NCBI GenBank assembly: GCA_013138855.1
Contig: WTBX01000418.1
Span: 1 to 8,443, forward strand
Length of the DNA stretch: 8,443 bases
Source: Methylococcaceae bacterium
GTDB taxonomy: Bacteria > Pseudomonadota > Gammaproteobacteria > Methylococcales > Methylomonadaceae
Direction: 5' to 3'
Both the position numbers and the translations under genes were made by a program. Shown one piece after another: positions 7,342 to 8,443 of the stretch. Under the pieces are notes generated by a model. It was not told the origin of the DNA. It saw only the letters and a program-made list of their open reading frames with translations, and searched no databases. Numbering within the stretch: position 1 is the first letter of the stretch; each line of letters opens with the position of its first letter.

Positions 7342-7550
7342 ATCCTTCTCAATGGGTGCTTAAAATGGAGAGGGATTTTAGAGAAAAAAACCTGCGAATA
7401 ATAGAAAGAAACCTTAAAAAGGAAAAATTCCTGAGAGATATATTCCTAATTTAAGAAAATAAAGTGTGTTATGTGATGTTCTCCGTATAATATTATTTTT
7501 TAGCAAGTACAGACGAATTTTCTGTTAGCGGTTCAGCGAATATAAAGCTA
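7342..7550. other. Leader of the receptor gene, no coding sequence
   Basis: This AT-rich stretch has no plausible gene. It holds two overlapping small palindromes, CCTTAAAAAGG (7412-7422) and AGGAAAAATTCCT (7420-7432), about 80-90 bases upstream of the receptor start. They could form an operator, but no known box is matched: I looked for a Fur-type GATAAT repeat and did not find a convincing one. No clear promoter pair could be assigned on the - strand. Confidence 0.35.
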
Positions 7551-7558
7551 CATTTTAG
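7551..7558 (+). repeat. Target-site duplication, left of MITE copy B
   Basis: CATTTTAG is repeated exactly at 7721-7728. The two copies directly flank the inverted termini of the 162-bp element, which is how an 8-bp staggered transposon insertion looks. Confidence 0.8.
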
Positions 7559-7720
7559 GTAACTACTCACGCGGAGTCGCGACTTTTAGTCGCGCACGAA
7601 GTTTTATCTATGTATTTTAAAGCGAGCTTATTTGAATTTGTTTAATTTATAGATTTTGAAGATGTTTTTAGGTCTCGTGCGCGACTAAAAGTCGCGTCTC
7701 CATGTACGCTGAGTAGTTAC
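7559..7720 (+). mobile_element. Complete 162-bp MITE, copy B, GTAA...TTAC ends
   Basis: The element begins GTAACTACTCA (7559-7569) and ends TGAGTAGTTAC (7710-7720), perfect 11-bp inverted termini. Inside these, 27-nt arms at 7573-7599 and 7675-7701 pair at 26 of 27 positions, and each contains a CGCGACT / AGTCGCG hairpin. It is flanked by the 8-bp direct repeat CATTTTAG. No protein is encoded, so it must be moved by a transposase from elsewhere. GTAA termini with 8-bp duplications are typical of the IS66 family; assigning the parent to IS66 is inference. It lies between the divergent receptor and STAS genes, where its hairpins might insulate or alter their transcription. Confidence 0.82.
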
Positions 7721-7728
7721 CATTTTAG
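7721..7728 (+). repeat. Target-site duplication, right of MITE copy B
   Basis: CATTTTAG matches bases 7551-7558 exactly. The preserved duplication suggests a fairly recent insertion compared with the decayed copy at 3765-3896. Confidence 0.8.
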
Positions 7729-7914
7729 ATATATAGTAAATTTGATATTTACTCTTTAACTGAAAAAACCGATAATGCAAGGAAGATTAAAGTTAAGCTC
7801 TATAATAATTAGCTATACTTTAAAAAAAATAAGCAAATTTTACGTTCTTAAAACCTAAATCGGTGAAGGAACGACACTTACATCTTCATTAACACGTATA
7901 ACAGGAATTTACCA

Positions 7915-8232
7915 ATGACTGTAGAAACAAACTTAAATGCAGACACACAAACTCTGGAAGTTACTATTTCTGGACGTTTTGACTTTAGTATTCATCAAAA
8001 TTTTCGTAAAGCAACACAGCAAGCAGGCACAGGTGTCAAAGCTATTAGTATAGATTTAAGTGATACTGATTATATGGACAGTTCTGCCTTAGGCATGTTA
8101 TTGGTTTTACGTGATAAAGTCGGTGAAAATAAAGATGCCATCACCATTAAAAATCCTAAGCCTGAAGTGAGAAAAATCTTGGAAATCGCTAATTTTGATA
8201 GATTATTTACATTAGATCCAGCGACTATTTAA
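7915..8232 (+). CDS. STAS-domain anti-sigma factor antagonist (SpoIIAA/HsbA-like)
   Basis: This 105-residue protein is a single STAS domain spanning nearly its whole length. The strand VTISGRFDFSIHQNFRKA (16-33) and the switch-helix motif DYMDSSALGMLLVLRD (52-67) are classic. S57, in DSSALG, matches the serine phosphorylated in SpoIIAA-type antagonists by a partner anti-sigma kinase; S56 is the alternative. The FDFSIHQNFRKA form resembles Pseudomonas HsbA, which links a phosphorelay to an anti-sigma factor and to surface behaviour, so a signalling role in motility or biofilm choice is plausible but inferred. No kinase or PP2C phosphatase partner is in the window. AGGAA at 7903-7907 sits 7 bases before the ATG, a good ribosome binding site. 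A strong terminator follows the stop, so it is transcribed alone. A TATAAT hexamer at 7801-7806 could be its -10 box, though no -35 is evident. Confidence 0.9.
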   Translation: MTVETNLNADTQTLEVTISGRFDFSIHQNFRKATQQAGTGVKAISIDLSDTDYMDSSALGMLLVLRDKVGENKDAITIKNPKPEVRKILEIANFDRLFTLDPATI

Positions 8233-8256
8233 GTTTTAAAAAATAAGTTTTAAAAT

Positions 8257-8295
8257 AAAAAACCTGATTCGTTTTGAGCGGATCAGGTTTTTTTT
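8257..8295 (+). terminator. Rho-independent terminator of the STAS gene
   Basis: A-run plus CCTGATTCG (8263-8271) pairs with CGGATCAGG (8279-8287) and the following T-run, around a TTTTGAG loop. The 3' arm runs into eight T residues at 8288-8295. It lies 24 bases after the stop codon. The matching A-run on the 5' side means that it could also work on the - strand. Confidence 0.93.
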
Positions 8296-8360
8296 GCTTT
8301 TTTTATTATTTTAGGGGAAAGTTAAGTTTCACACTTAAGGCAGAGTAAGAAATAGGAGTT

Positions 8361-8393
8361 AGACCTCCGAGGTTTTAAAAACCTCGGAGGTCT
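8361..8393. repeat. 33-nt perfect palindrome with 16-bp arms
   Basis: AGACCTCCGAGGTTTT (8361-8376) is followed by one A and then its exact reverse complement (8378-8393). Each arm also contains the short self-complementary CCTCCGAGG. No T-run follows outside the structure, and a strong terminator already lies 66 bases before it, so it is more likely a dispersed hairpin repeat than a needed terminator. No gene is visible from here to the window end. Confidence 0.8.
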
Positions 8394-8443
8394 GATGACA
8401 ACTACCTCTACCTTAAATATTTGATAATTAAAATAATTCTATT

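Noticed and set aside
7342..7550. Fur box controlling the TonB receptor
   Set aside because: No stretch approaches the GATAAT repeat pattern; iron regulation is therefore not claimed.
3765..7720. CRISPR-like array formed by the repeated CGCGACT hairpins
   Set aside because: The copies are kilobases apart, lie in inverted pairs and have no uniform spacers; they behave as palindromic mobile elements.
7801..7819. TATAAT (7801) and TATACT (7814) as promoter -10 boxes for the STAS gene
   Set aside because: No matching -35 hexamer was found 16-18 bases upstream of either, and such hexamers are common in AT-rich sequence; noted in the gene entry only.
8396..8443. Possible start of another gene at the right edge
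   Set aside because: The bases are AT-rich with stops and no start or ribosome binding site; nothing can be supported.

Overview
The window looks like chromosome from an AT-rich gammaproteobacterium. The best guess is a Thiotrichales- or Methylococcales-type sulfur or methane oxidiser, inferred from the bioA-rsmE pairing, an outer-membrane TonB-dependent receptor, a YafK/DpaA-type L,D-transpeptidase-fold protein, an HsbA-like STAS protein and the many small palindromic repeats. No rRNA or tRNA gene is present to fix the taxonomy, so this is inference.

Layout. (1) Bases 1-1139 hold the end of bioA (biotin synthesis) fused by a one-base stop/start overlap to rsmE (16S rRNA m3U1498 methyltransferase), a housekeeping operon on the + strand. 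(2) Bases 1162-2615 are a complete insertion sequence with perfect 18-bp inverted repeats and one DDE transposase on the - strand. Directly beside it, at 2692-2755, lies the 3' end of a group II intron (domains V and VI) whose 5' part and reverse transcriptase are missing. (3) Bases 2788-3726 encode a 312-residue double hot-dog-like protein (+). (4) Bases 3765-3896 are a right-truncated copy of a small palindromic element. (5) Bases 3932-4657 encode a membrane-anchored YkuD-fold protein of the YafK/DpaA type (-). (6) Bases 4658-5019 contain no gene but hold two further repeat pieces and a three-tiered hairpin. (7) Bases 5020-7341 encode a TonB-dependent receptor (-). (8) Bases 7342-7914 hold the receptor leader and a complete 162-bp MITE (7559-7720) flanked by an 8-bp target duplication. 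(9) Bases 7915-8232 encode a small STAS-domain phospho-switch protein (+), followed by a strong intrinsic terminator and a 33-nt perfect palindrome.

The genes do not form a single system. bioA and rsmE are co-transcribed; the others appear to be single transcription units. The most notable content is the mobile and repeat layer: one IS, one group II intron remnant, a non-autonomous element family with at least three related loci, and two unrelated hairpin repeats in about 8 kb. I found no CRISPR array, toxin-antitoxin pair, phage genes or recognisable new defence system.
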